A DNA stretch of 64,000 nt from Chromatiales bacterium 21-64-14 (GCA_002255365.1 NCBI01000001.1:372001-436000); one strand, 5' to 3'. Shown: positions 1 to 11,058, counted from the stretch's first letter. Numbers and translations: made by a program. Notes: generated by a model from the sequence alone, not told the origin.

Positions 1-317
1 GCAATCATCTGAATCAGTTCGTCGGAGCCGTTGCCCAACATCAGGTCGGCCGCTGCAGGGATCCCCAGGGCTTGGCGCAGTTGCATCTTTAACTGTCGCG
101 CCGCTGGATCCGGATAGCGGTTGAGACTCAGCTGGCGCATCTCCCCCAGCCACGCCTCCACCAGAATTTCGGGCCAAGTGTAGGGATTTTCCATGGCGTC
201 CAGCTTGATGCGTTCGCCGGAAGCTGGCACCGCGTAGGCGCGCAACTCCTGAATCGCAGGCCGGATCCAGCGGGTAACGCGCTGCTGCAACGGCGTAAGG
301 ATCTTCGAATCGTTCAC
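1..317 (-). CDS. hisC: Histidinol-phosphate aminotransferase, N-terminal part (cut by window edge)
   Basis: PLP-dependent transaminase of histidine synthesis, converting imidazole-acetol phosphate to histidinol phosphate. Translating the minus strand from a GTG at 317 gives about 105 residues that run off the window. They include the family's N-terminal LDAMENPY motif, an LNRYPDP segment and LGNGSDELIQMI, the start of the PLP-binding domain. A GGAGG lies about 12 bases before the GTG, so spacing is long and the exact start is uncertain. It follows hisD and hisG on the same strand, the Pseudomonas-type order, after a 178-base gap. Confidence 0.9.
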   Translation of the reverse strand, partial: MNDSKILTPLQQRVTRWIRPAIQELRAYAVPASGERIKLDAMENPYTWPEILVEAWLGEMRQLSLNRYPDPAARQLKMQLRQALGIPAAADLMLGNGSDELIQMI

Positions 318-369
318 CGGGCGGTCGAGCCTCCAGGGGCGGCGTATTCCAGCCTTGGCGTGGAATAGC

Positions 370-437
370 GCTTACTTAACTCCAGCCGTTCAAAACCGCT
401 TACTAACGAGCACGGAAGCAAGCAGGCATGGCTTACT
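370..437. repeat. Three GCTTACT repeats in the hisD-hisC gap
   Basis: The 178-base gap 318-495 is noticeably more AT-rich than its surroundings. It holds GCTTACT at 370-376, 398-404 and 431-437 (AGTAAGC on the coding strand of hisC). A perfect 10-base palindrome TATGCGCATA follows at 458-467. No terminator with a T-run was seen. The repeats could be regulator sites for hisC or chance; nothing in the sequence decides. Confidence 0.3.
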
Positions 438-495
438 CCCGTGGCCATTTTGTATGCTATGCGCATAAGCAAGTGCCATTTGCGCTAAACAGGGA

Positions 496-1812
496 CTACT
501 TCTTCTTTTCCATGCGGTATTCCGCCGAGCGGGCATGGGCCGTCAGGCCCTCGCCTCGGGCCAAGGCCGCCGCGGTACGCCCCAGCGCGGCGGCCCCCGC
601 GGGTGAACAGCCGATGAGGCTGCTGCGCTTCTGGAAATCGTAGACCCCCAGCGGAGAGGAGAACCGGGCGGTACGCGCGGTGGGCAGCACATGGTTGGGC
701 CCGGCACAGTAGTCGCCCAGGGCCTCGGGGGTATAACGCCCCAGGAACACGGCGCCCGCGTGACGGACCCGGGGTACCAAATCCATCGGTTCCTCCACCG
801 ACAACTCCAGGTGCTCCGGCGCCACGAAGTTGGCCACCTCGAGCGCCTCGTCCAAATCACGGGTCTGGATCAGGGCGCCGCGTCGGGACCAGGAGCGCTG
901 GATGATGGCGGCGCGCTCCAGTCCCGGGAGCAGCCGTGCAGCGGCATCGGCCACCGCCTCCAGAAAAGCGCCGTCGGGACACACCAGCAGGGCCTGGGCG
1001 TCCTCGTCGTGCTCGGCCTGGGAGAACAGGTCCATGGCGATCCATTCCGGATCGGTGCCCCCGTCGCAGATCACCAGGATCTCCGAGGGCCCTGCGATCA
1101 TGTCGATGCCCACGGTGCCGTAGACCAGTCCTTTGGCGGTCGCCACGTACCGGTTGCCAGGACCGACGATCTTGTCCACCCGGGGCACGGTGGCGGTACC
1201 GTAGGCCAGGGCGGCCACCGCCTGGGCGCCGCCGATGGTGAACACCCGGTCCACGCCAGCCACGACGGCAGCGGCCAGCACCAGGTCATTGCACACCCCC
1301 TCCGGCGCCGGCACTGCCATAACCACCTCCGGCACGCCGGCCACCCGGGCGGGTATCGCATTCATCAACACTGTGGACGGATAGGCGGCCTTTCCGCCGG
1401 GGACGTAGATCCCTACTCGGTCCAGTGGCGTAACCAACTGGCCGAGGACGGTACCGTCCTGCTCGGTATAGCTCCAGGACGTGAGCTTTTGGTGTTCCGC
1501 ATAGGCCTGCAACCGCAGGGCGGCGTGCTCCAGGGCCGCGCGTTCCGTCGCCCCAACAGCGTCCGCGGCAGCCTTCAGGCGCGCGCGGGGCAGCTCCAGT
1601 TCTGCGGCGCTGGTCACCACACGCCGGTCGAAGCGGCGGGTATATTCCAATAGCGCTTCGTCGCCGGTACGGCGCACGTCCGCGAGGATCGAACGCACGG
1701 CCCGCTCGACGGATTCGTCCTCATCCACGTCCCAGGCAAGCAGCGCCTCCAGGCGGCTCCAGAATCCGGGGGCTTGCGTATTCAGTCGCGGGATATCGGA
1801 CATCATGGTCAT
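496..1812 (-). CDS. hisD: Histidinol dehydrogenase
   Basis: Zn-dependent NAD enzyme that carries out the last two steps of histidine synthesis, oxidising histidinol to histidine. The 438-residue length is normal. Family motifs are clear: GPGNRYV near residue 218, GPSEIL, the EHDEDAQ segment with metal/catalytic residues, FVAPEHLEL with the catalytic Glu-His, and GPNHVLPT near the C-terminus. Three ATG codons at 1812, 1806 and 1803 could start it, and no strong Shine-Dalgarno sequence separates them. It lies 31 bases after hisG on the same strand. Confidence 0.97.
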   Translation of the reverse strand: MTMMSDIPRLNTQAPGFWSRLEALLAWDVDEDESVERAVRSILADVRRTGDEALLEYTRRFDRRVVTSAAELELPRARLKAAADAVGATERAALEHAALRLQAYAEHQKLTSWSYTEQDGTVLGQLVTPLDRVGIYVPGGKAAYPSTVLMNAIPARVAGVPEVVMAVPAPEGVCNDLVLAAAVVAGVDRVFTIGGAQAVAALAYGTATVPRVDKIVGPGNRYVATAKGLVYGTVGIDMIAGPSEILVICDGGTDPEWIAMDLFSQAEHDEDAQALLVCPDGAFLEAVADAAARLLPGLERAAIIQRSWSRRGALIQTRDLDEALEVANFVAPEHLELSVEEPMDLVPRVRHAGAVFLGRYTPEALGDYCAGPNHVLPTARTARFSSPLGVYDFQKRSSLIGCSPAGAAALGRTAAALARGEGLTAHARSAEYRMEKKK

Positions 1813-1843
1813 CCGTACGGGAACCGGTGCGGGCGCAGCATCG

Positions 1844-2515
1844 TCAGCGCCCGGTCGCGTTCCGTGCCGCGTCTGCGGCGCGCCGGGCCACCGCCGTCTC
1901 CAGATCCCGCAGCAGCGCCTTCACCAGGTCGTGCTTCATCTTCATGGACGCCTTGTTCACGATCACCCGGGAACTGATGTCTGCGATGTGTTCCAGGGGC
2001 ACCAGGCCGTTGGCCTGCAGCGTCCCGCCAGTATCCACCAGGTCCACGATCCGGTCCGCGAGCCCCACCAGCGGCGCCAGCTCCATGGACCCATAGAGCT
2101 TGATGACCTCCACCTGCTGGCACTTCCCGGCAAAGTACCGGCGCGTGGTAACTATATATTTTGTGGCCACCCGCAGGCGCGCGCCGCCGTTGTGCACCGC
2201 CCCGGCCACCCCCGCCACCATCAAACGGCAGCGGGCGATCTCCAGGTCTAGGGGCTCGTACAAGCCGCTGCCACCATGCTCCAGCAACACGTCCTTGCCG
2301 GTAATCCCCAGATCCGCCGCTCCGTACTGGACGTAGGTGGGCACGTCCGTGGCCCGAATCACCACCAGTTGCACCCCGGGTTGGCTGGTAGGAAGGATCA
2401 GGCGGCGACTGTGCACCGGATCCTCGGTGGGCACGATGCCGGCAGCGGCGAGCAGCGGCAGCGCCTCCGTAAGGATGCGTCCTTTGGACACGGCGATGGT
2501 CAGGGCTTCGGTCAT
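1844..2515 (-). CDS. hisG: ATP phosphoribosyltransferase, short form
   Basis: First committed enzyme of histidine synthesis, joining ATP and PRPP. The start is the ATG at 2515 ([14 protein letters not shown]), because the upstream in-frame extension has no family similarity. At 223 residues it has the catalytic domains ([30 protein letters not shown]) but lacks the roughly 80-residue C-terminal regulatory domain of the long form. Family knowledge says short HisG needs the regulatory partner HisZ, which is not in this window. It lies between murA and hisD, as in Pseudomonas. Confidence 0.96.
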   Translation of the reverse strand: MTEALTIAVSKGRILTEALPLLAAAGIVPTEDPVHSRRLILPTSQPGVQLVVIRATDVPTYVQYGAADLGITGKDVLLEHGGSGLYEPLDLEIARCRLMVAGVAGAVHNGGARLRVATKYIVTTRRYFAGKCQQVEVIKLYGSMELAPLVGLADRIVDLVDTGGTLQANGLVPLEHIADISSRVIVNKASMKMKHDLVKALLRDLETAVARRAADAARNATGR

Positions 2516-2570
2516 GGGCCGGATTGTACCATCGTCGCCGGGCAGTCCCGGACCGACTCCTGAGCGGGTC

Positions 2571-3908
<1,338 letters not shown>

Positions 3909-4145
3909 TCACGACTGCCGGGCCCACTCGTCCGGCGTGAGGGTCCGCATCGACAGCGCGTGGATCTCCGAACGCATGCGGTCTCCCAGGGTGCTGTACA
4001 CCATCCGGTGGCGCTCCAGGAGGGGCTTGCCGGAGAAGGACTCGGAGACGATCAACGCCTCGAAGTGACTGCCGTCACCGGTGACCTCCACACGGTCGCC
4101 TTGGAAACCCTGCTGGATCAACTGTCGAATCGCTTGTGGTTCCAT
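3909..4145 (-). CDS. ibaG: BolA-family protein IbaG
   Basis: A 78-residue BolA-fold protein. The signature runs from GDGSHFEALIVS through FSGKPLLERHRMVYSTLG, including the conserved His of RHRMVY. BolA proteins pair with monothiol glutaredoxins in iron-sulfur handling, and IbaG is the acid-responsive paralogue encoded between the mla operon and murA, exactly its position here. Role is inferred from family and position. Confidence 0.93.
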   Translation of the reverse strand: MEPQAIRQLIQQGFQGDRVEVTGDGSHFEALIVSESFSGKPLLERHRMVYSTLGDRMRSEIHALSMRTLTPDEWARQS

Positions 4146-4336
4146 AAAACCGATACTCCCCTACGTTCGATGCGCCGGCGGGCCCGCGATACCGGCCGGG
4201 ACCGCCGTCCAATAGCCCCTGTGGGCTGCTAACCCGCATTATTCATCAAGGTGGTGGACCGCTCCAGTGGCAAGCCGGGGATTGCACCATGGCATCGGCC
4301 CGGCCTGTGTCCTGCCCGCAGCGAACCGCGCGGGGC

Positions 4337-4642
4337 TCAGTCCCGGGCCAAGGGCAGGATCTGGTCCAAACTGCTCACCCGGGCGATCGCAAGCATCTGC
4401 CGGGGAATATTGTAGAAACGGATGACCTTGCCGGCGCGCCGTGCCTGCCGCATCCACTCCACCAGCAGGGCCAGCCCGGCGCTGTCGGAGCGGGAAACGT
4501 CGCGGAGGTCGATCTCCAGTTGAGGGACCTTCTGGAACACCGCCTCCGAGTCCGCCCAGACCTGGGGAACGGTCTGGAAGCTCAGGTCACCCACCACCTG
4601 CAGGCGCCCGGCCTCACCCTGTTGGATACGGGTTTCGGTCAC
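4337..4642 (-). CDS. mlaB: STAS-domain protein MlaB of the phospholipid transporter
   Basis: Cytoplasmic STAS-domain subunit of the MlaFEDB complex that keeps the outer membrane asymmetric. The 101 residues show the STAS core with the conserved DSAG loop (SRSDSAGLALL) near residue 52. In the known complex MlaB binds the ATPase MlaF. The ATG overlaps the mlaC stop by four bases (ATGA), implying translational coupling. It is the last mla gene, followed by a 191-base gap before ibaG. Confidence 0.93.
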   Translation of the reverse strand: MTETRIQQGEAGRLQVVGDLSFQTVPQVWADSEAVFQKVPQLEIDLRDVSRSDSAGLALLVEWMRQARRAGKVIRFYNIPRQMLAIARVSSLDQILPLARD

Positions 4643-5280
4643 TTGGCCTGCGACAACTGCTGGTTACGCTGCTTGAGCTTGTCGAGCAGTTTGTCCAGAC
4701 CGCCAGTCTGGATCTCGCTGGCGAAGGAACCCCGGTAATTGGTCACCAGGCTCACCCCGTCCACCGTCACGTCATAGACCCGCCACTCCCCATTTCTGAG
4801 GTCGACGCTGTAATCGATGGGGATGCTCCGGCCACCGGGCTGGACCACCTCGGAACGCACCGTGACATCGCCGGAACTCAGGTCCCCATGGAAGGGTAAG
4901 TAGCGAATGGTCTGATCCCGATATTCCAGCAACGCCGTGGCGTAAGTGCGCACCAACAGGGTACGGAATTCACCGACGAACTGATCGCGCTGCGCTGGCG
5001 ACGCCGTGCGCCAGTAGCGGCCCAAGACGTAACGCGACATAGTCTCAAAATCGAAGTGCGGGACCAGCAGCTCCGAGACCAATCCATAGAGTCGCCCCGG
5101 ATGGGCCTTGAGCTCATCGTGATCCTTGCGCAGCTTCGTCACCAAACGCTCGCCGGTCTGCTGTACCATCGCCTGCGGACCCATGGCACCCGCTGCACCG
5201 ACAGTGGCCTCCGCCCCGGCGCTCACCAGAGCGGCTCCGCCCAGCAACAGAAACACCCCTATCCCGATCCAACGCCTCAT
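4639..5280 (-). CDS. mlaC: Periplasmic phospholipid-binding protein MlaC
   Basis: Soluble shuttle carrying phospholipid between the outer-membrane MlaA complex and MlaFEDB. I chose the ATG at 5280 rather than the GTG at 5325: it has GGAGA six bases upstream and gives a standard signal peptide (MRRWIG, a hydrophobic stretch, then AGAEA). The result is 213 residues, close to E. coli MlaC. The body matches the Tol_Tol_Ttg2 family (FETMSRYVLGRYWR, YDVTVDGVSLV). A GTG start overlapping the mlaD stop remains possible. Confidence 0.94.
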   Translation of the reverse strand: MRRWIGIGVFLLLGGAALVSAGAEATVGAAGAMGPQAMVQQTGERLVTKLRKDHDELKAHPGRLYGLVSELLVPHFDFETMSRYVLGRYWRTASPAQRDQFVGEFRTLLVRTYATALLEYRDQTIRYLPFHGDLSSGDVTVRSEVVQPGGRSIPIDYSVDLRNGEWRVYDVTVDGVSLVTNYRGSFASEIQTGGLDKLLDKLKQRNQQLSQAK

Positions 5281-5321
5281 TCGCTGTCTCCGCGTCAGGG
5301 CCCGGGTAAAACGCCACCCGG

Positions 5322-5786
5322 TCACTTCGCACTGGCCTTGTTGAACAGATACTGGCCGATGATCTGTTCAAGGATCAATGCCGATTGGGTCAGTTTAATC
5401 CGATCCCCATTCTTGAGGTAGGTGTTGGCACCGCCCGGCTCCAGAGAGACGTACTGTTCCCCCAGCAACCCTGCGGTATAAATAGACGCGGACGTATCCA
5501 CCGGAAAGCGGTCGTAGCGCGAACGGATGACCATGCTGACCACCGCTTCGTAGTCCTTGTTGTTGTAATCAATCTTAATTACCCGGCCCACGCGCACACC
5601 GGCCACGGTGACGGGCGCGCGCACCTTAAGACCCCCGATGTTCTGAAACTCCGCGGTGACCATATAGCCACTGTGGTCCGTAAGGCTACTCAGGTTGCTG
5701 ACCTTCATCGCAAGCAGGAATAAGGCCCCGATTCCGGCGGCTACGAAGATTCCGACGGCGATCTCCACGGTTCTCGTCTGCACCAT
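5322..5786 (-). CDS. mlaD: MCE-domain substrate-binding protein MlaD
   Basis: Inner-membrane-anchored MCE protein that forms the periplasmic ring of the Mla transporter. The 154 residues comprise an N-terminal membrane helix (EIAVGIFVAAGIGALFLL, about 8-25) and one MCE domain (AEFQNIGGLKVRAPVTVAGV, about 46-65). A hydrophobic C-terminal segment (LILEQIIGQYLF) matches the pore-lining helix of the family. It sits one base from the mlaE stop. Confidence 0.96.
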   Translation of the reverse strand: MVQTRTVEIAVGIFVAAGIGALFLLAMKVSNLSSLTDHSGYMVTAEFQNIGGLKVRAPVTVAGVRVGRVIKIDYNNKDYEAVVSMVIRSRYDRFPVDTSASIYTAGLLGEQYVSLEPGGANTYLKNGDRIKLTQSALILEQIIGQYLFNKASAK

Positions 5787-5787
5787 C

Positions 5788-6579
5788 TCACAGCTCCCCG
5801 AACATGAGTGCGGTCAGCACGAAATCGAGCGCAAGTACGGCCAACGCAGTATGCACGACCGTGCGGGTTGTGGCCCGACTTACGCCCTCCGACGTGGGCA
5901 CCGCGTCGTAGCCCTCGAACACCGCGATCCAGGCCGCTGCAATACCGAATACCACACTTTTGATGATTCCATTGAGGATATCGGCGCGCAGACCCACGTT
6001 CGCCTGCATCTGGGCCCAGAACGCTCCGCTGTCCACCCCCAGCAGCCCCACCCCGACAAAATAACCGCCGAGCACCCCCACCGCGCTGAAGATGGCGGCC
6101 AGTAGCGGCATGGACAACACGCCCGCAATGAAGCGCGGCGCCAGGATACGCTTGATCGGATCCACCGCCATCATCTCCATACTGGAGAGCTGCTCAGTAG
6201 CCTTCATGAGCCCGATCTCCGCAGTCAATGACGTGCCGGCGCGGCCCGCGAACAACAGCCCGGTCACCACCGGTCCCAGCTCCCGTACCAGCGACAAGGC
6301 CACCAACACGCCCAGCGATTCGGCCGCCCCGAACTTCGCGAGGGTATTGTAACCTTGCAGCCCCAGCACCATGCCCACGAACAGACCCGAGACCACGATA
6401 ATCAGCAGCGAACGTACGCCCACCGAGTAGAGTTCGGCGATCACCAGTCTAAAACGTGGGACTAGGCTCGGCAGGCTGGATAGAAGCCGCAGCAGGAACA
6501 GGTTCCCACGCCCCAGGCGCTCGAAGAAGCCCAGCCCGGCACGACCCAGGTACCGCACCCAACCAACGATCAGCTCCAC
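5788..6579 (-). CDS. mlaE: Mla transporter permease MlaE
   Basis: Membrane permease of the MlaFEDB ABC system. The start is set at a GTG at 6579 ([12 protein letters not shown]): it has GAGGTGG about eight bases upstream and gives 263 residues, the family length, whereas the longer frame adds 40 residues without similarity. Hydrophobic segments and the [17 protein letters not shown] and [17 protein letters not shown] motifs are typical of the MlaE/YrbE family. It overlaps the end of mlaF by ten bases. Confidence 0.95.
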   Translation of the reverse strand: MELIVGWVRYLGRAGLGFFERLGRGNLFLLRLLSSLPSLVPRFRLVIAELYSVGVRSLLIIVVSGLFVGMVLGLQGYNTLAKFGAAESLGVLVALSLVRELGPVVTGLLFAGRAGTSLTAEIGLMKATEQLSSMEMMAVDPIKRILAPRFIAGVLSMPLLAAIFSAVGVLGGYFVGVGLLGVDSGAFWAQMQANVGLRADILNGIIKSVVFGIAAAWIAVFEGYDAVPTSEGVSRATTRTVVHTALAVLALDFVLTALMFGEL

Positions 6580-7430
6580 TGCCGGCCACCTCGCCCGTCT
6601 GACTGCGTATCTGCAAGCAGGTCTTCCGCGTAGTCCGACGCCGGGTAGTGAAACGGCACCGGCCCATCCGGCAGCGCGTTGAGGAACTGCTCCACCCACG
6701 GGGACGGCGAACCGCGCAGGCTCTCCGGCGTACCATGCGCAACGACCGTGCCTTCGGACAACACGTAGATATAGTCTGCGATGGCGGCCGTTTCATGCAC
6801 ATCGTGGGAAACCACAATGGAGGTCAGTCCGAGGGCATCGTTGAGCAGGCGCACGAGCTGGACGATGATTCCCTTGGAGATCGGATCCTGGCCGGTGAAC
6901 GGTTCGTCGTACATGATCATCATGGGGTCCAATGCAATCGCGCGTGCCAGCGCCACGCGCCGCGCCATCCCGCCCGACAGTTCGGCGGGCATCAACTGCG
7001 CCGCCCCGCGCAAACCCACGGCCTGCAGCTTCATCAGGACCAAGTCCCGGATGATGGATTCCGGCAGGCGGGTGTGCTCGCGCAGTGGGAATGCGACATT
7101 CTCGAAGGCATTTAAATCCGTGAACAAGGCGCCGCTCTGAAACAGCATACCCATGCGCTGTCGCAACCGGTAGAGCTCCTTGACCGATAGTTTCGGGACC
7201 TCTTCGCCGTCGACTACAATACTGCCGGCGTCGGGCCGCAGCTGTCCTCCGATCAGGCGCAACAGAGTCGTCTTGCCGGTCCCGCTGGGCCCCATGATTG
7301 CGGTGACCTGTCCGCGACGGATATCCAGATCCACACCGTCGAAGATGACCTTGGAGCCGCGCAGGAACCGCAATCCACGGGTCTGGACCACGAGGTCCGG
7401 CTGGGCTTCCTGGCTCTTTTTCTTATTCAT
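6570..7430 (-). CDS. mlaF: Mla transporter ATP-binding protein MlaF
   Basis: ATPase driving the Mla phospholipid transporter. Walker [10 protein letters not shown] is at residues 47-55, the Q-loop near FQSGALF, the ABC signature as LSGGMARR, Walker B as MIMYDEPF, and the switch His in VVSHDVHE. The ATG at 7430 is chosen (286 residues); a GTG at 7448 would add six residues, and neither has a convincing Shine-Dalgarno. It heads the minus-strand mla operon, facing a divergent promoter region of 276 bases shared with the monooxygenase gene. Confidence 0.95.
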   Translation of the reverse strand: MNKKKSQEAQPDLVVQTRGLRFLRGSKVIFDGVDLDIRRGQVTAIMGPSGTGKTTLLRLIGGQLRPDAGSIVVDGEEVPKLSVKELYRLRQRMGMLFQSGALFTDLNAFENVAFPLREHTRLPESIIRDLVLMKLQAVGLRGAAQLMPAELSGGMARRVALARAIALDPMMIMYDEPFTGQDPISKGIIVQLVRLLNDALGLTSIVVSHDVHETAAIADYIYVLSEGTVVAHGTPESLRGSPSPWVEQFLNALPDGPVPFHYPASDYAEDLLADTQSDGRGGRQWS

Positions 7431-7706
7431 CCAGTTCGAACGCGTCACTGTTCATCCCGGCATTCGGGGTGATTGCCGGAGATTCATGGTCCGCACCTCT
7501 GCGCCGGTCCAACGGGTCCGATTGCCACCCGTCCCCGCCCCCACACGTGCGTCGTTAAGGAAAATCCGTGACGTGAAAGCGCTTTAGTGTCCGCTACCCG
7601 CCGGAATGAGTCAACCGGTGCAGGCGCCGAAAACCGGGCACGGGATTGGCATCCCCGCACCGCTTGCACCCATAATGAACCATCCGGAGGACGGAGCTAT
7701 CCATTC

Positions 7707-8828
7707 ATGCTGTTCGACTTGTTCTATGAGTTGTCAGTTCCACCGTTCGGAGGCCGTACCGAGTCCCAGGTTTTTCACGAAACCCTGGACGAACTCGTCC
7801 TCGCGGATAGACTGGGGTTCGGTACCGCGTGGCTGGTGGAACACCACTTCATGCCGGCGTACTCCCACAGCGCCGCACCGGATCTGTTCCTGGCGGCCGC
7901 AGCGCAACGTACCCGGCAACTGCGTTTAGGTCACGGCATTGTCCCACTGCCCTATCACCACCCAGTGCAAGTGGCGGAACGGATCGCCACCCTGGACATC
8001 CTCTCCGGTGGGCGCGTGGAGTTCGGTTTTGGGCGCGGATTCTCGCCACGGGAATACCACACCTTCGGCGTTACGATGGAGGACAGCCGCAGCTTGACGG
8101 AAGAGGCGCTGAGCATCCTGCGCGGCGCGTTCCGCGGGGGACCGCTGACCTTTCACGGTCGCCACTTCACGATCGACAGCCTGGACATCGTGCCCCAAGT
8201 GGTGCAGCGCCCCCACCCCCCGTTGTGGACCGCCGCCGTGAGTCCGGACAGTTTTGAACTGGCGGCGCGCCTCGGGGTGGGCGTTCTGGTGGGGCCCTTC
8301 AAACCCTGGTTCATGGTCCGGGAAGACATCCGCCGCTATCGCCGCCACTGGCAGCACTACCGGGGATCGGGACCACCGTCACCCGGCGAGAATCCCCGGG
8401 TAGCAATGACCGTGGGGATCTTTTGTATGGAGGATGGCCGCCATGCCCGCGCCCTGGCCGCGGAGGGCATCACTTGGTTCTATCGTGCGCTCCTGGAACA
8501 GACCCGAGGGGTGCTGGAACGTCTGTACGGGAGCTACGAATATTATCGGCGTATGGGCCGCCTGCGGGGCCTGCTGGACCGGGCGGTGAGCCTCCCGATC
8601 CTGGAGGCGCTGGGAATGGTCGTAGTGGGTAACCCGGAGCACTGCGTCCAGCGGCTGCGCACCCTTGAACAGGCCGGGGTGAACCGGGTCCTGCTGGCGG
8701 TGGGAGCGGGCGCGCTGCCCACTGCGCCGGTCCAAACCTGCCTGGAGCTGATCGCCGCCCGAGTGATGCCCCAGTTCCTGCCCACGCCCGGGGACACGGC
8801 CACGGATCCGTCGGGCCAGGGCCCATGA
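7707..8828 (+). CDS. Luciferase-like flavin-dependent monooxygenase (LLM class)
   Basis: A TIM-barrel flavin monooxygenase of the bacterial-luciferase family, which uses reduced FMN and oxygen; the substrate is unknown. The start at 7707 (MLFDLFYEL) follows GGAGG and CGGAG. Family features are DRLGFGTAWLVEHHF, LGHGIVPLPYHHPVQVAER, LSGGRVEFGFGRGF and EEALSILRGAF. It is 373 residues long. Its stop overlaps the following epimerase start (ATGA), so the two are probably translated together. The pair stands where enterics carry yrbG, between mla and kds/lpt. A weak sigma-70 pair (TTGGCA 7646, CATAAT 7671, spacer 19) lies upstream. Confidence 0.85.
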   Translation: MLFDLFYELSVPPFGGRTESQVFHETLDELVLADRLGFGTAWLVEHHFMPAYSHSAAPDLFLAAAAQRTRQLRLGHGIVPLPYHHPVQVAERIATLDILSGGRVEFGFGRGFSPREYHTFGVTMEDSRSLTEEALSILRGAFRGGPLTFHGRHFTIDSLDIVPQVVQRPHPPLWTAAVSPDSFELAARLGVGVLVGPFKPWFMVREDIRRYRRHWQHYRGSGPPSPGENPRVAMTVGIFCMEDGRHARALAAEGITWFYRALLEQTRGVLERLYGSYEYYRRMGRLRGLLDRAVSLPILEALGMVVVGNPEHCVQRLRTLEQAGVNRVLLAVGAGALPTAPVQTCLELIAARVMPQFLPTPGDTATDPSGQGP

Positions 8829-9781
8829 AGATCCTGGTTACCGGCAGCTCCGGGCACCTGGCCCGGGTGCTGCTACCGCGGCTGTGCGCGCACCCGGAGG
8901 TGGGCTTCGTGACCGGGGTGGACCACCAGCCCGGTAGTTTCCAACACCCTCGCTATGCCGCGCACCGCCTGGACATCCGCGCCCCGGAGCTGGACGCACT
9001 GGTCGCGGGTTGCGACGCCCTGATCCACTTGGCGTTCGTGGTAATGCCGGGGGACCTGGGACGGAGACGCCGGGACCGGGACTGGATCCGGGATATCAAC
9101 CTGAACGGCAGCCGCCGGGTGTTCGAGGCGGCGGCCCGCCACCGGCTGCAACGGGTCGTTCACCTCTCCAGCGCCGCAGTCTACGGGGCGTGGCCCGACA
9201 ATCCGCCGCGCATTCCCGAGCACCATCCGCTACGCCCGAATCCCGGGTTTCAGTATGGAGAAGACAAGGCTGAATTGGAGTGCTGGCTGGACGGCTTCAG
9301 CGCCCGTCACCCCGCCACCGCCGTGGTACGCCTGCGCGCTCACGCCATCCTGGGCCCCAACGCGCACCCTCTGCTGCGCCTGTTGATCCGGCAGCCGTGT
9401 TTCCCCAGCCTGCCGGATCCCCAGCCCCTGACGCAGTGCGTGCGGGAAGAAGACGTGGCAGACGCCGTGGTCGCCGCTCTGCTACGGGACGTGCAGGGGC
9501 CCTTCAACCTCGCAGCGGAACCGGCGCTGCCATTCCGGGATCTGGTCCGTCACGGACGCCGATTCACCGTCCCGCTCCCACTGGGCCTGCTCGACTGGGT
9601 GCAGCGCGGGCTCTGGCCCCTGACCGGGATCGCCGGCCCCCCGGGTTGGGTGGCGGGACTGCGCCACTCCCTGGCCCTGGACTGCGGCCGCGCCCGCACC
9701 CTGCTGGGTTGGGAACCTCATTTCAGCGTATACGACTGCCTGCGCCGGTCGCCCGGCGTTCCGGAACGCCTGCAGCCCTGA
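8825..9781 (+). CDS. NAD-dependent epimerase/dehydratase (extended SDR)
   Basis: A 318-residue extended short-chain dehydrogenase/reductase acting on an unknown, probably nucleotide-sugar-like or lipid-linked, substrate. The N-terminal dinucleotide motif is TGSSGHLA, in which the last glycine of the usual TGxxGxxG is alanine. The catalytic Ser lies in HLSSAAVYG and the Tyr-Lys pair in YGEDK. LDIRAPELDALVAGCDALIHLA matches the SDR core. It overlaps the monooxygenase stop by four bases. The function is not assigned beyond the family. Confidence 0.82.
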   Translation: MKILVTGSSGHLARVLLPRLCAHPEVGFVTGVDHQPGSFQHPRYAAHRLDIRAPELDALVAGCDALIHLAFVVMPGDLGRRRRDRDWIRDINLNGSRRVFEAAARHRLQRVVHLSSAAVYGAWPDNPPRIPEHHPLRPNPGFQYGEDKAELECWLDGFSARHPATAVVRLRAHAILGPNAHPLLRLLIRQPCFPSLPDPQPLTQCVREEDVADAVVAALLRDVQGPFNLAAEPALPFRDLVRHGRRFTVPLPLGLLDWVQRGLWPLTGIAGPPGWVAGLRHSLALDCGRARTLLGWEPHFSVYDCLRRSPGVPERLQP

Positions 9782-9965
9782 AAGCGCATGGGCCCGGCCC
9801 CGGCTTCCTGCCTAGCGCGGACACGATCCGATTTTCGCCGCGTCGGCACCGTTGCCATCGGCGCCGCCATCGGTTCCAATAGTCCGGTCATCCTCACGGG
9901 GCCGGGGCGGTCCCGCACACGACGTCGGGACCCTCCCGGGGACACGGCGCATCACACGACGGTCG

Positions 9966-10937
9966 ATGGACGAAGCGAAGCTGCGACAACTGGCGTTGCG
10001 GGTGATCGAAACGGAGGCAGCCGCGGTCACCGCACTGGCGCCACGGATCGACGCCAGCTTTCTGCGTGCCTGTGAGCAAATGCTGGCCTGCGAAGGGCGT
10101 GTGGTAGTGCTGGGCTTGGGTAAGTCGGGTCATATCGGCGGTAAGATCGCCGCCACCCTGGCCAGCACGGGGACCCCCGCACTGTTTGTCCACGCCGGGG
10201 AGGCGAGCCACGGCGACCTTGGGATGATCACCCACCGGGACGTGGTATTGGCCATCTCCAATTCCGGCGAGACCGACGAGATCATCACCCTCCTGCCGCT
10301 GATCAAGCGCCTGGGGGTGCCCCTCATCAGCCTCACCGGAAACCCGAACTCCACCCTGGCCAAAGCCGCCACCGCCAACCTGGATGTGCACGTCGAACAG
10401 GAAGCCTGCCCGCTCGGGCTCGCGCCCACCGCCAGCACCACCGCAGCCCTGGTGATGGGGGATGCCCTCGCCGTCTCCCTGCTAGAGTACCGGGGCTTCA
10501 CCGCCGAGGACTTCGCCCGGTCCCATCCCGGCGGACGCCTGGGTCGACGTCTGCTGTTGCGCATCGAGGACATCATGCGCGTCGGTGAGGAAATTCCACG
10601 GGTCCCGGAAGGATGCACCCTGAGCCAGACACTGGTGGAAATGACGCGCAAGGGACTCGGCATGACGGCCGTAGTCAACGCCGCGCAGCACGCAGTGGGC
10701 ATCTTCACCGACGGCGACCTGCGCCGCGCACTGGACAGGGAGCTGGACGTGCACAACACCCCCATCGAAGGTGTGATGACCCGCAACTGCGTGACGGTGC
10801 GCCCCGAAATCCTGGCGGCAGAGGGTCTCCAGGTCATGGAAGCCCACAAGATCAACGCCCTGCTGGTGGTGGATGGCGACGGCCGCCTCACCGGGGCGCT
10901 CAATATGCACGACTTGCTGCGCGCCGGGGTGGTGTAA
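9966..10937 (+). CDS. kdsD: Arabinose-5-phosphate isomerase
   Basis: Converts ribulose 5-phosphate to arabinose 5-phosphate, the first step toward Kdo of LPS. The ATG at 9966 gives 323 residues; the upstream frame extension is not conserved. An N-terminal SIS domain (GLGKSGHIGGKIAATLASTGTP, SNSGETDEI) is followed by two CBS domains from about residue 205 (DIMR...EIPRV and VMTRNCVTV). There is no clear Shine-Dalgarno. It is first in the Kdo/LPS-export set with kdsC and lptCAB. Confidence 0.96.
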   Translation: MDEAKLRQLALRVIETEAAAVTALAPRIDASFLRACEQMLACEGRVVVLGLGKSGHIGGKIAATLASTGTPALFVHAGEASHGDLGMITHRDVVLAISNSGETDEIITLLPLIKRLGVPLISLTGNPNSTLAKAATANLDVHVEQEACPLGLAPTASTTAALVMGDALAVSLLEYRGFTAEDFARSHPGGRLGRRLLLRIEDIMRVGEEIPRVPEGCTLSQTLVEMTRKGLGMTAVVNAAQHAVGIFTDGDLRRALDRELDVHNTPIEGVMTRNCVTVRPEILAAEGLQVMEAHKINALLVVDGDGRLTGALNMHDLLRAGVV

Positions 10938-11058
10938 ACGGCGCCGCTTCGGTATACGTCGCCGCCCGGCCGGGGTAGGATTCACGGCGCAGGCCGGGCA
11001 TCGGCCGGGGTGCCGGACCCGCAGGGCGGAACCGGACTCAGGGCGGAGAGCGACGAAT

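Noticed and set aside
390..479. 29-residue minus-strand frame upstream of hisC, considered as a his leader peptide
   Set aside because: Only two His, no run of His codons, no Shine-Dalgarno and no terminator/antiterminator hairpin with a T-run.
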